From contig CM020516.1 in the NCBI GenBank assembly GCA_009823395.1, forward strand, positions 5,047,001-5,111,000: a DNA stretch of 64,000 nucleotides, written 5' to 3'. Position numbers and translations under genes: made by a program. Origin of the DNA: Thamnaconus septentrionalis (taxonomy: Eukaryota; Chordata; Actinopteri; Tetraodontiformes; Monacanthidae). This document shows positions 1 through 11,027 of the stretch, piece after piece (positions within the stretch are counted from its first letter, which is position 1; every line of letters starts with the position of its first letter). The notes beneath the pieces are model-generated. The model saw only the letters and a list, made by a program, of their open reading frames with translations, ran no database searches and was not told the origin of the DNA.

Positions 1-367
1 TACGTTCTATTTTCTCCTAAAATTGTCCCTAGCCGGGTCCTGTAGTGTTGACATTTATCTCGCTATCAGCCGACTGTCCATCAACTAGCTGGCCAGCTCA
101 GGTACACTCCTCCGGCTGTCACAAACCTTGACAATGCACCTGTTGTGTCAACGCATTTGGCCTGTAGCTCTCACACGTCACAAATAGCACATACGTTTAT
201 CGAGGCAACGCGGCGCACCGCGATGTGTATTTATCTCTAAGCTTCCTTCCTGTTGCGGAAGACGCAGTTTCGCACTAACGTCACGGCTAATGCTAATGCT
301 AGCCTCGCCGAGCTGTGCCGAGCCACGGCGTGAAGAAACCGACTGAACTCGCCAATGTAAAGAAGTT
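1..367 (+). promoter_or_regulatory. plekha3: plekha3 promoter and 5' UTR region
   Basis: This stretch precedes the plekha3 start codon. It is richer in CpG than the introns that follow (for example around 205-225 and 300-335) and contains no simple repeats or ORF of note, which fits a CpG-type housekeeping promoter plus 5' UTR. No TATA box is obvious. The transcription start cannot be fixed from sequence alone. Confidence 0.5.
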
Positions 368-3300
368 ATGGAGGGGATTCTCTACAAATGGACGAATTAC
401 ATGACGGGTGAGTGCCGTGTCTTGCTGTCGGAAAAGCTTTTGTCACTAACGTGCCTCTAACTGGATAACTGACCAGCCATATGCACGATGCTTCTGTCTG
501 CAAGACAGTGCTGCCGATTCCTTAAAACTGTCGAAAATATGCAATATAAAAACTATCCAAACTGAATTCACACTTGCTATTCCCCCACCACGAAACTACA
601 CCAAAGATTAGATCCTGAGGTCACATACAATCCGCTTTGGCCGATTACGCCGCCGTCGCTGGAATGGAAACCTGGATTATAATTGCATGTGATCCAAACA
701 GCATCAGCATGCAATGTCTATTAATAATATTACAGAAATTTGAAGGCTCAAAATAGGTTCCGCTGACAACTTTTTTAATCCCACTAAGCGGTCAGCTGGG
801 AATGAGCTGAGCATCATGTGAATCGTCTCAAAGTTTCCCCACTCTCATGTATTTTAAAGTTTGGAAAACTCATGTACATTAATATTAACCAGGGTGCAAA
901 AAATACTTACATCATCCATCCATTCATTCGTCCTGTATAATATTTACAAACATTATACTATGTCATGATTCCTAAAGGGAAATAAATCTTTACATTGTAA
1001 GAAAATTATTTGGAAATGTCTGTAGACAGATATCATGCATTTATCTCTTTATGATGTGTTATTTTGTGTTACTTGTCTTTGTATTCAAAAGACAAGTGTT
1101 GTGGTGCTTTGTTATTTTTTTTATTTTATTTTTTTTCATTTTACTGACGCTGGTCTCGTGTTGTTGTTCCTCAGGCTGGCAGCCGCGCTGGTTTGTCCTG
1201 GACAACGGCGTCATCTCTTACTACGACAGCGAGGACGACGTCGGTAAAGGAAGCAAGGGTTCCATCAAGATGTCTGTGTGCGACATCAAAGGTTAGAGAG
1301 TGCCGTGAATCCTGCCAGACCGGCCGCGTGGACCTCCCTGACACTGACGCAATGACACTCATCAACGTTTGTTCCCATGTTATTATGTTCCAAGTCCATC
1401 CGACAGATGTGACACGTCTGGAGCTGATCATCCCCGGCGAGCAGCACTTCTATGTCCGTGCTGTGAACGCCGCCGAGAGACAGAGGTGGCTGGTGGCTTT
1501 AGGCTCGTCCAAGGCTGGAACCCTGGACAGCCACAAGCACAGAGGTACGCACGCACACATGCACCAGTATGGAAGCGCATTGCTGCCACACTAGAAAAGA
1601 AAAAACAGGACTCAGTATCACGTAAAAACGTGAAAATTATCAAGAAATTACGTGATAGTTTCACATTATAACATGATAATTATCACGTAAAAAGTGAAGC
1701 TATTGCGTTATTTTGTGAAAAGTGTCACGTTAAAACACAACGTCACAGTTTCATATTATAACGTAAAAATTATTGTTTAAAAACGTGATAGTTTTCATGT
1801 TGTAACGTGATGCTCGGCCCTTTTTTTTTTTTTCTAGTGTGGCAACAATGCACTTCCGCACACGAGTGACTCACGTGTGTATACATAAATCCTGCACCAC
1901 TTAACTGCCATTTGAATCTAAATTGCTGTCAAATATTTGTCGAATGAAACGTTCAGGGTGAGACAGACGTCCCTGAACACTCTCTGAGTGCTGCGTGTGT
2001 ATGAGTGCTTTTTTTTTCATGTGCGTTTCCCATCAGGCCCCGACTGTTTAAAGACAAAGATGTCTGAGCTCCGACTCTACTGTGACCTCCTCGTCCAGCA
2101 GGTGCAAACCATCCAGTCTCAGCACGGCGACGACCCGGAGACTGCGCCCACCTCAGAGGTAATATCAGAGGTGTTTATTGATTTATTTTTTTTTCTAGAG
2201 GGTTTGTTTCACATTTGAGTCTTTATGAGATTCTGCCATCAGTTAAAAATAAAATTGTTGTCACTAAAATTAAATAAAATAATAGTTTGGATTATTTTAA
2301 CTAGCAAAACAACAGGCAGACAACAAAAGTTGCATACTGTTACACCAGCCCAGTGGGGGGCGCTGTGCCATACTGAAGTATGTACTGTAGTAGTAGTTGT
2401 AGTATTTTCTTTCCATCCTCGGTGTTAAAGTGTTGGTCTCGACCCTCTGCAGGCGTCTCTTCTCAGTGCCACTTGTGCAACATTCATCAGGACTCTGGAG
2501 GAGTGTATGAGCATGGCCAACCAGAGCCTGACCCCTGACCTCAGACCTCCTGAGAGGGTGAGAATGAATGGACTTCTTTGGATTTTGTTTTATTGCATTT
2601 TTTTCCTTCCTATATCGCATGCATTTAGAAAGTCTAACCAACGTGTTTGACCTGTGTCTGTCTGTCTGTCTGGTAAAAGATGAAGAGGTCCATCAGTCAC
2701 CCTGGAACGTACAGCTTTGACAGGTGAGCAGAAACAAGCACCGTGCACACACCACTTCTGTGCATCAGTCACAGCAGTTTGCAACGATACAGTCTGTCCA
2801 TGTTGAAAAAAAGAACTTTTTGCGATAGACACCCAAAAGGTTTTGAGGCGATGATGAGGTGAGACTTTCTGAACAGTGAATTTAGTTTCATTTTGTTGAC
2901 TTTTAACTTGCAGACTGAGCTGCTTTCTGAATTAGACCAGGTTAAGGATGAAAACTAATATGAGTGACGCTGTTAGGACTGTTGATGGCTTCACACTAAT
3001 TCTGGCCTCCAGGTTTCTCAGAACTTTTCTTCTTTAATCTTCTTTTTCCTCAGGTCGGGCGTGCTGAAGGAGTACCTGGGAGCTCAGCGGTCGACGACAG
3101 CGCGCAGGAACCGGACCTGTTCCGACAGCTCTGTTTACGATACAGAAAGTAAGATACAATGTGTTTCTTTTATATTTTTCTTCATCGACTACGTTTTATT
3201 CCCTTCATCCCTCTTCCGAACCACGGATTAAGAATTCTACCACACAATAGTAAAACTGCTAATTGATGCATTTGTTTCTTGTGCGTCCACGTCTGCGTCT

Positions 3301-3417
3301 ATTGTAGGTATCCTGCCCGGCCTGAACGGCGATCCCTGCTCAATTCCAGAAGAGAGAGTGGGCTTGGTCAGCTCAAAGACCACGCCCACTGACACAGACA
3401 CCGACCTGTCCATCTGA
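368..3417 (+). CDS. plekha3: PLEKHA3 / FAPP1, PI4P-binding PH-domain adaptor of the Golgi
   Basis: Coding exons: 368-407, 1175-1291, 1395-1544, 2037-2158, 2453-2557, 2680-2723, 3054-3148, 3308-3417. All introns are GT-AG and the chain gives 260 aa (human about 300). The N-terminus [20 protein letters not shown] and the rest of residues 1-93 form the FAPP-type PH domain. Lys7, Trp15 and Arg18, which in human FAPP1 bind PI4P or insert in the membrane, are present; His54 of the Arf1-binding surface is kept and Glu50 is Asp. Next come a helical segment ([18 protein letters not shown]) and a Ser-rich tail containing MKRSISHPG. The family docks on trans-Golgi membranes through PI4P and Arf1 and helps control PI4P at ER-Golgi contacts. 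There is no glycolipid-transfer domain, so this is PLEKHA3, not PLEKHA8. The tail is shorter than in mammals. Identification is very secure; exon 8 and the stop follow directly from phase. Confidence 0.96.
1571..1857. mobile_element. MITE-like inverted-repeat element in plekha3 intron 3
   Basis: The ends are near-perfect inverted repeats of about 27 bp: it begins GGAAGCGCATTGCTGCCACA and ends TGTGGCAACAATGCACTTCC. The interior is AT-rich and built from repeated variants of a short unit (CACGTAAAAACGTGATA, CATTATAACGT). It has no coding capacity and a size of about 287 bp, as for a non-autonomous DNA transposon. I do not see an unambiguous target-site duplication, so the superfamily is not assigned. 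Confidence 0.8.
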
Positions 3418-4870
3418 GGAGGCAACTTCAGGAAGCGAATCCATCTGAGGAGGCGAGTCCCTAATCAGGAAAACCAACAACAGCTCAACGGCCGGCATTC
3501 TCCCTCCTCCTGGATCTTCTTTGTGCTTCTTCCTGTGGAGTCAGCTGACTGACCAACACTTCACATGCACTGTGGACTGGCCGTCCGACCGTCCGTCTGT
3601 CCGTCCGTCCTTCAGGCTGTCTGACAGTATTTCAGGTCTCGGTGCAGGGAAAGACAAACACTCCACCCCTGCTGTCCTGCGGCAGCTCAAACCTGAGTTG
3701 TTGTGAATTTGAAGTATTTGAGGTTGTGACAGTGGAAGCCGCTGACTCCTCCGTCCGTCCGTCCGTCCGTCCGTCCATCCCTGGACTCCACAGGGATCCC
3801 ATCCTGGAAAGAAGTCTGTGTGAACCTAGTGAACGTCCTGGATGTAAGTGACTTGTGTCAGTGGAAAGAAAAGCATCTCCTGCTCAGCTGTTTTCTGCCT
3901 TACCTGTATTATTTAAGCACCTGTCTGACTCATTCTGTTTTTTTTTTTGTTTGTTTGTTTTTTTTTTTTGGGGCAAATGCCATTTAGAGAAAATGTCTGT
4001 TGCACTCTTCCCCAGCAGCTCTGGAGCTCCTTCACTCACACAGAGACCCACCAAGCCTGTGGTCCTTAAACGCCAAAGTTTGCACTATATATAGTCTGCA
4101 TCCAAAAAAAGAGAGAGAGAGAAAAAAAAGGTGATGCTCTTCATCTTTTTTGCTATTTAACGTGTGGTCTCCATCTCCATAGCCGAGCGACCCATCTCCT
4201 GCCTGAAGGGGGCGCTCGTGGTTGACGGGGTGGAACAGATTCCTGAATGTGTTCAACTTCCTGCCTTTGAAGTATTTGTGCTTCTCCAGCGTCGCCTTGC
4301 TCCTCTCCAGACACGTCTGCACAGGTTCCAGTTTGGAGTGAATGTTACAGTGTTGCGATCGCGGTTCTATTTGTCTTTTCCAAAGCCCCGGCGGTGTTTA
4401 AGATATGGGACAAAAGCATAGACTACATACGTAAACATCTGTAATGCTATCCACTGGGACTTTAAAGACAGTGCTATTCTGTTCACAAAATACATATTAC
4501 AAATGAAAATGCCATCATCAATCTCATGTCATGTAAACATGATGGAAAACTGAGAAAGGGCAAATGCACTTTCAGTTCTTATAGAATTAAAGACTATCAG
4601 AAAGGAAGATACAAGAAAAAAAAACATACAATCAAAACAAATATTTATTCAAAAATTTTCTTTATTGAAAGATGAAAAAATTTAGTCGTATTCAATTTTA
4701 AAATGTATTTTTCTTACAAATTGTAGCCGTATCAATCGATAGATTAGAACAATGCTGCTGTGATTAGTTTTCCCAAATGCAACATTTGGCCACAGCACCT
4801 GCCACGCATCACATCCTGCGCCTGCACGGTCAGGTCCATAATCAGCAAGAAAAAAATATAAAAAAATAAA
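3418..4870 (+). other. plekha3: plekha3 3' UTR (probable), with CCGT tracts
   Basis: This is non-coding sequence after the plekha3 stop. Two tetranucleotide (CCGT)n tracts lie at 3581-3610 and 3750-3780. A canonical AATAAA at 4865-4870 is the first clear candidate poly(A) signal, though an earlier non-canonical site is possible. No independent gene is visible. Confidence 0.45.
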
Positions 4871-5757
4871 GTCACTGTTATTTTCACAAAATGACTAGTT
4901 GTACAAAGAAAAAAACTCAAAATTTCCAGGTTTATTTATTGCGTGACCCGTCAGACGTTTGTATTATATTTGTATGAGATCATGCCTTGACTAGTGCATC
5001 ATGCCTCACCAATGAAGCTCTTCATTCGAGGATTGGGACGAGATCTCTTGCGTTTGTTCCTCACCTGCTGCGAGAGAGTAGCTGCACTTTCTTCCCTGTT
5101 TTTTTTTTTTTGCCAAAGCCAAGAACAGAATCTCCTGCTGCCAATCATCAGGATTCAGCTGCAAATTTAGCGGGGAAAGTGAAACTTAGTTTTGGGTTTT
5201 GCATTAATGCCTTTTCTGTGATTTCTTTTTTTCTTGAACAGTCGGCTCGTGAGATGTTTGCAAACTTCAGCAGAAGTGTGTGGATCTGTGAATTGTAATG
5301 ACTTGTGACATGCTGCCATGTGGACGACAATAAGACTAAACAAGGCTGACTGGATTCAGTTGTTAACTGAGGAAAAACATTTAAAAAAAATAATAATAAA
5401 AAGAGTCACTTTCCCCAACATGCTCTCCAAGTGTTTTGCACTTTGTCACTTGATTTATCTTTTTTGTATCTTATAGCTTTGAAAAGTACATGAGTAAGGA
5501 AATGGTACTGTGGCGAGGAGCCGTGATGACAATGACGATTGTTCAACTTTCTCTTCAGTTCAGCAACAGTATGTGAAAAAATGTTTGTCGGTTCATTTCC
5601 GCCAGACCATAATAATAAAAATACTTGTGTGTCAGGTTCAGTTGATGATCAGTATTTTGTCAACACTGTCGCCGATGCCGGAGCGATCGAGATTGAACGA
5701 GGAGGGGATGCAGTGTTGAGAGAACATCAATAGCAGCTAGTCATCATTGCAGATACA

Positions 5758-6189
5758 CTAATAGACGGTTGAATAGGGTTCACACTTGGTGTCAACACCA
5801 TGTCCCTGCTGCTCAGGTGAGGCTTCAAAGATCTGGCTGCACCTAATTAGATGGTCGTGGAGGCTCTTCTTGGTCTCCAGGTGCCTGACCTCTTGTTGGC
5901 TGCTGACCTCCTCACTCAGTCCCTCAGTGATGTGGAGCTCAGTGTAGATGCCGTTGTTCAGTGACACGTTCACATCTTCTCTCCAGACTGATCTTATACT
6001 GCTGTAGAAGCTCCTGCAGATCATCAACATTTTCTGTCCACAACTTAAAGCTGAAACCATCCAAACTCCATTTGTCAGCTGATGTGATGAAGCTGCTGCT
6101 GCACCTGCGTGACGCGTCTTGGTGTGACTGGCACCTCCTGGTTCAACAGCTTTGGTCGAGTCACTCTCCAGAGACAGACAGCTGGACAC
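5758..6189 (-). pseudogene. Fish NLR (NLRC3-like) fragment, broken before the NACHT P-loop
   Basis: On the minus strand the reading carries motifs typical of the large teleost NLR family: LSLESDSTKAVEP-type linker, then IYTELHITEGLSEEV, EVRHLETKK and IRCSQIFEAS. These lie in the FISNA region that precedes the NACHT domain in fish NLRC3-like receptors. The reading stops at 5758, just before where the Walker A motif would be expected, and no NACHT or LRR coding sequence follows. There is no evident start or splice framework. It is therefore best read as a degraded insertion or duplicated fragment, not a working receptor. The family assignment rests on motif recognition, not on a search. Confidence 0.65.
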
Positions 6190-6453
6190 TGGAGGCTCTG
6201 CTCTCCGTCTGTGTGGAAAACTGGAATATTTCAGTCCATCTTGAAAAGTTCAGTCTGTTCAGACCACTGTCTGAACTCAAAGTTTAAAGCTCAAAGTTCA
6301 GACAGGACTCTTGACTCTGTGCAAAGAAAATGCTCCTCCTGTCTGTAAAGGCAAGCTGGAATTGGTTTGAACCGAAGGTAGGCAGACAGTGAAGGCTGAG
6401 TCACTTTGGACTCACCTTTGGATGAAATAATCAAAATGTGAAGGAGCGCGCGC

Positions 6454-6589
<136 letters not shown>

Positions 6590-9069
6590 CGTGTTTTGTG
6601 ACCGCACAGGCCGTGACGTCTCCCACTCAGTAATGAGAGCCTTTCTGCCATCTAGTGGACAGAAAGCATATCGCAAACAGAGACACGCACACACGCACGC
6701 AGACCTCTGTGTTTACGGATGGTGCGTCCTGTCGCCGTGTTGCCTTTGCGTTACCACTGAGGGTGTCGGATTGATTGTGTACAGAACGTGGAAGGCACAC
6801 AGTGCTGGGCGTGGACGGCCGCAGCTGTTGATGTTCACATTAGGGGAAGGGACGAGCAGGGCATGACAGTCACTGGAGACACAAACCGGCAACCAGGCGG
6901 CAAGAAAGTAGGACCTGCGGCAGGATGAGTGACTGACGGCTGCTGATGTTCACTTAAAGTAAGTAGAGTCAAGTTTTAGGGCTGCTTTTATTGAACATTT
7001 GTGGGGCTGAAAAATTAATAAATAAGAAAAAAAAAAAAAAAAAAAACTCAGAAAATGTGTAAAATGAATAAGTTCTTACATATGACTTATTTTTTCCTTT
7101 AATATAGATGAAAATATTTATTTCGTTTAGATAAATTATAATTAAATAAAAAAATAACTTTTTTTCTTTAAAAATACAAAATAAAAACTATATACTAGAA
7201 ATCAGAAATAATCTGGTATATTCAGATTAAATGTTTAGACATGAAAAGTTCTTGTTAACACTCACTTTCATCCACAGCCTCCTATATTCATAAGTCATAT
7301 ACTTCACTTACTGAGAGAATCTTCACTAATGACCACCAACTCCTCCCTCAGCAGGAACACGGGAAGAGCCTGTTTCCTAAACATGAGATTAACTCCGTTT
7401 AGACCGCCGCTGCCCAGAAGTGGAAAGAAGATTCTTGTTCCTTCTCACAATCATTTAAACAACCAGCTCAGTTTTTCAGGACTGTCTGCTCGTTTCAAGA
7501 CGACTTAACTCAGGTCAGGTGTGCAGGGATGAAACAAAGTCTTGACGACAATGCAGAGTAATTGCTGGGATTAACTGCAGCAGGCAGTGATGCCTCTTCA
7601 AATATTTCCTCTGTTTGAAACGAGCCTGAATGGGGAAATTCCACTGGTCAGAAGCTGTATGCGCAGAAGTTGGAAGAGTTTAGCAATGAGACGCCTGCAA
7701 GCTTCGGTTTGAAACTCTTCAGTTCTGATTGGGTTGATAGATCTGATAGATGAGAATTGTCTGGACTCCAATGGATGAAGCCTCACAGGAAAAATTCTCA
7801 AAATGAAATGTAAACGGGGTGGTTTCACTGAAACCTGGCAGGAGGTGTTAACGTTGACCTGACGTCACATTTTGTGTGTTTAGGCAAGGTAAGTAAAGGT
7901 TGGACTAGAAAATAAGTTATTCACAAGACACAAGACCTTTAAATATCTCTGACCCACTTTCTGCTGCAAATAGGTGAATAGGTCTACCTTTGAGGGATTC
8001 GGTTGCAGTTGCTGCATGTAGGAGGTGCATTTGGGTCATTTAAACATAAACACTTGTAAAAGTACCATCTCCAAGGATTAACAGACCTTTCACACTACTC
8101 TTTGTTTTGTGATATTTGACAAAAATAACGTTTGTTTCCATTAAAATAGTTTCATTGTTCACGGAGACACTGCACACCCTCAGGGAGATGGACTCATCGT
8201 TCGCTTTCAAATATTACCTTTACGCAAATACATTCAGCCGTGTAGAGCCTGCTCCCCTGCACACGACACGGTTTTCCTTTGCTGACTTTTTGAAGTCAGT
8301 CGGCTCTGGCGCTAACAGCAGCTCCTCTGTCGCAATGAACCTGCAGGAAGACGGAAGACCTGCCTGAGAAGACTGGCCGGAGTCGCCAACCAATGAAAAA
8401 AGGTGCTTGGACTTTTTCCAGTCATGTCACAGTTGTGCAATATCTTTCATGTTCATCATCTTTCAAGGTTGACATTCTGTCTTTCACTGTGCAACAGGTT
8501 TATGGAAGGTGACGGGGTAAATAAGGAGGAGAAGGAGGCTGCGAGTCCCACCTGCACCAAGGTAGCAACCAGTTTGAGATAAGATGGAGCCTTTTTTCAC
8601 AAAAAAACAATTTGAAGTTTCCATATATGACTCAGTGACTTCACTGAGACTTACTGAGATTTCAGTGCAAAGAGAATAGAGTAAAGTCAATGGATAAGGT
8701 GACTGAGAAACCTGATTTAAAAAAAAATACTGAAGAGCATTGAAGAGCAAAACAACAAGACAGACAACAGCTGCGTGGTAACGTGAAGTTAAAGCCCTGA
8801 ATCAACACCAAAGAGTTGCAGATCCAACCAATGACAAATTCAAGTAAACAGCAGAAGCTGTGCAAAAACTCTCCTCTCAAATGAATTCTAGAAGCTGACT
8901 GGCTCTTAAGTCATAAGTCCATGTAAAAACATTTTAGATTGGAGCTTTTTAAGGTGGAGAGATAGAAACGAAAACTTCAAAATGCAGTTGCACTGAACGT
9001 GAAACCCCTAAAAATGATGTGGCCCCAACCAGCCAACCAGCTCTGACTCTCCTCTTCCTGTCCGTCCAG

Positions 9070-9750
9070 TCCAGGGTGGGCGCCGGCTTCCTCAACCTGT
9101 CTCGCTGTGCCGCTTGCTACAACCACAAGAAAAGCTCCACCTCCTGGCTAGGGGGCGATGGCGAGTCCAGCTCCTCCGCTGAAGACTCTGGACCAGACGT
9201 GGAGTCTGAGTCGGAGGCAGAGTCCAGCAGCAGCAGCTCCAGCAGCTCCTCCCAGGAGTCTCTGCTGGAGGAGCCTGGAGGTGATGGACCAGAGGAGACC
9301 AAGGAGGAGACAGAGGAGGAGCAGAAGTCGAGTCAGAGAGCGCCGCTCAGCCGCCCCGACACCATCGTCTCCACCCTCAACCTCCAGGTGCTGCCGCAGA
9401 AACACCACACCGACGACTTTCGCATCGTCAAGGTGGCGGAGGAGGCCGCAGGGGCCGAGGGAGGCGGCCACCAGCACCTGCAGGCCGGGTCGCCGTGGCA
9501 ACAGTGGCCACATCCGCCCGTCCATCAACAGCAGCTGTCACAACAGCATCACATGATGCAGCTCCAGCCTCGCCTCGTGACTCTGCCCACAGCCGGAGGT
9601 CAGAGGTCAGCGCCCGGCCTCCCCGGGCCTGCTTTGATGCACCCCCCGCCACCCCCCCACCCTGCCCTCTGGGCCCCAAGTGCATCCCAGCCACATCTGG
9701 AGGGGCCCAGGCCACAACACTGCTGGTACTGCCGCAGCGCCCCCTACTGA
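9070..9750 (+). CDS. Terminal coding exon of an unrecognised protein (partial, 226 aa)
   Basis: An open frame of 227 codons begins after a good splice acceptor (pyrimidine-rich run ending CCGTCCAG at 9069) and ends with TGA at 9748-9750; AATAAA follows at 9842-9847, so it looks like a last exon with a short 3' UTR. The translation starts SRVGAGFLNLSRCAACYNHK. It continues into an acidic Ser/Glu-rich low-complexity block (about residues 30-95), then a segment resembling ordinary folded or motif sequence (TIVSTLNLQVLPQKHHTDDF, then RIVKV), then a His/Gln/Pro-rich tail ending HCWYCRSAPY. I do not recognise the family. By human gene order the neighbour upstream of PPP1R1C would be ITPRID2, but no other ITPRID2 exon is visible and plekha3 lies immediately upstream, so I do not make that call. 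GC-rich sequence leaves the other two forward frames partly open too; this frame is preferred for its length, acceptor phase and composition. Confidence 0.6.
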   Translation, partial: SRVGAGFLNLSRCAACYNHKKSSTSWLGGDGESSSSAEDSGPDVESESEAESSSSSSSSSSQESLLEEPGGDGPEETKEETEEEQKSSQRAPLSRPDTIVSTLNLQVLPQKHHTDDFRIVKVAEEAAGAEGGGHQHLQAGSPWQQWPHPPVHQQQLSQQHHMMQLQPRLVTLPTAGGQRSAPGLPGPALMHPPPPPHPALWAPSASQPHLEGPRPQHCWYCRSAPY

Positions 9751-9841
9751 AACCACCTGCGTCCCGCAAACGTGACCGGATGACCCACAGTGTCGGCGGA
9801 GCGTCTGACAATATTATTCCAAGTTTGTCCTGACAGTTACA

Positions 9842-9847
9842 AATAAA
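9842..9847 (+). terminator. Poly(A) signal after the 9070-9750 exon
   Basis: Canonical AATAAA 92 bases after the TGA, followed by GT- and T-containing sequence. It supports the reading of 9070-9750 as a 3' terminal exon. Confidence 0.6.
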
Positions 9848-9859
9848 GTTATACTATTA

Positions 9860-10921
9860 CAACTCTGAGGTATTAAAGACAAGTGGTTCTCTGTTTTTAG
9901 TGTGATATCAAGAAAAAAAAAAAAGTAAAACATGTCTGTGTGAAAATGAAGAATTGGAAGGAATCTGAATGGAAAGAAACAGATTTTGAGATTGTTTCCA
10001 TTGTAGACCTTCTCCAGCAATGTTTTATGAATAAATGAATAAACCTGAACAACCCTAAAGGCTTCTGAGTAAATAAATATAAACATATAAGATCAGAAGG
10101 TCAGGTAGTAAGGTATAACCACGTCTGGCAGGTGTGTCACTGAGTGCAGGACCAAATCTTGTTGACTTGTTATGCCTGCGCACGCAGCAGCGTCACTAAT
10201 TTACAACCAGCGCCACGTCACGTAACGTCCTGACCAGGAAGTCGGCCATCACGGCCGCAACCAGTGGAAAAGACGTGACTTCCTGCCGGCTGCAGGCAAC
10301 ATCAGCGGCCAAACTTCACGCACAGTTTCCATGGGTTGAGAGAAAGAAATAGAAAGACAAGAGGCTTGTTGTGCAGTGTGTACTTGTGTGTGTGCATGTG
10401 TGCATGTGTGTGTGGCCATTAAGTCTATCAAGATCCAGGTCTTTCCACTGCCACACAGACACACGCAGACCACTTCTTGAATGTTCATGTATCTCACTAT
10501 ATCTCTCACTTTCTATCTCATATATCTCACTATATATATCATATATCTCTTTATATCTCATGATATCTCTCTACATCTCACTATATACTGTATCTCTCTA
10601 TATCTCTATATCTCACTATATATCTTATATATCTCACTATATCTCACTGTATATCTTATATACCTCACTATATCTCTCTCTATATCTCATATACCTCACA
10701 CTATCTCTCTATAACTCAAAGTTGGAGGGATGTAAACACGTGTGACATCATCACTGGCCTCCTTCCTGCATCGCCTGCACGCGTGTTTGGGAAAAATGCT
10801 GCAGTGACTCGGCGGCTATTTTCTTTTCTGCCTCTATGAGTCTGTCAATTAGTGATAATGGACCCGGCGGCTGAGAGAAGACCACTCCTTCCCCTTTTAC
10901 TCCCTCCCTCCCTCCATCCCT

Positions 10922-10957
<36 letters not shown>

Positions 10958-11027
10958 TTCTCCCCTCCCTCCCTCACTCCTCCCTCTACCCCTGTCCGTC
11001 TTTCCTTCCTCCTCTCAGTCAGTAGTA
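9860..11027. other. Intergenic spacer and ppp1r1c upstream region
   Basis: It contains a TATCTCAC-type minisatellite (listed separately), a short CA tract (10921-10954) and pyrimidine-rich DNA at 10880-11020 directly before the ppp1r1c start. The ppp1r1c promoter and 5' UTR probably lie here, but no core element stands out. Confidence 0.4.
10488..10710. repeat. Degenerate TATCTC(A)CTATA minisatellite
   Basis: About 220 bp of imperfect tandem copies of short units such as TATCTCACTATA and TATATCTC. The degenerate units rule out a simple dinucleotide repeat. It is non-coding; the readings in it are only Ile/Ser/Tyr/Leu strings. Confidence 0.85.

Noticed and set aside
3237..3425. Minus-strand reading over the last plekha3 exon
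   Set aside because: It is the antisense shadow of exon 8.
9148..9811. Alternative frames (both strands) overlapping the 9070-9750 exon
   Set aside because: GC-rich DNA leaves other frames open, but they read as Arg/Ala/Leu-rich strings without splice signals; only the chosen frame has acceptor phase, stop and poly(A) signal.
10371..10745. Ser/Leu/Tyr/Ile-rich readings near 10.5 kb
   Set aside because: They translate the TATCTCAC minisatellite.
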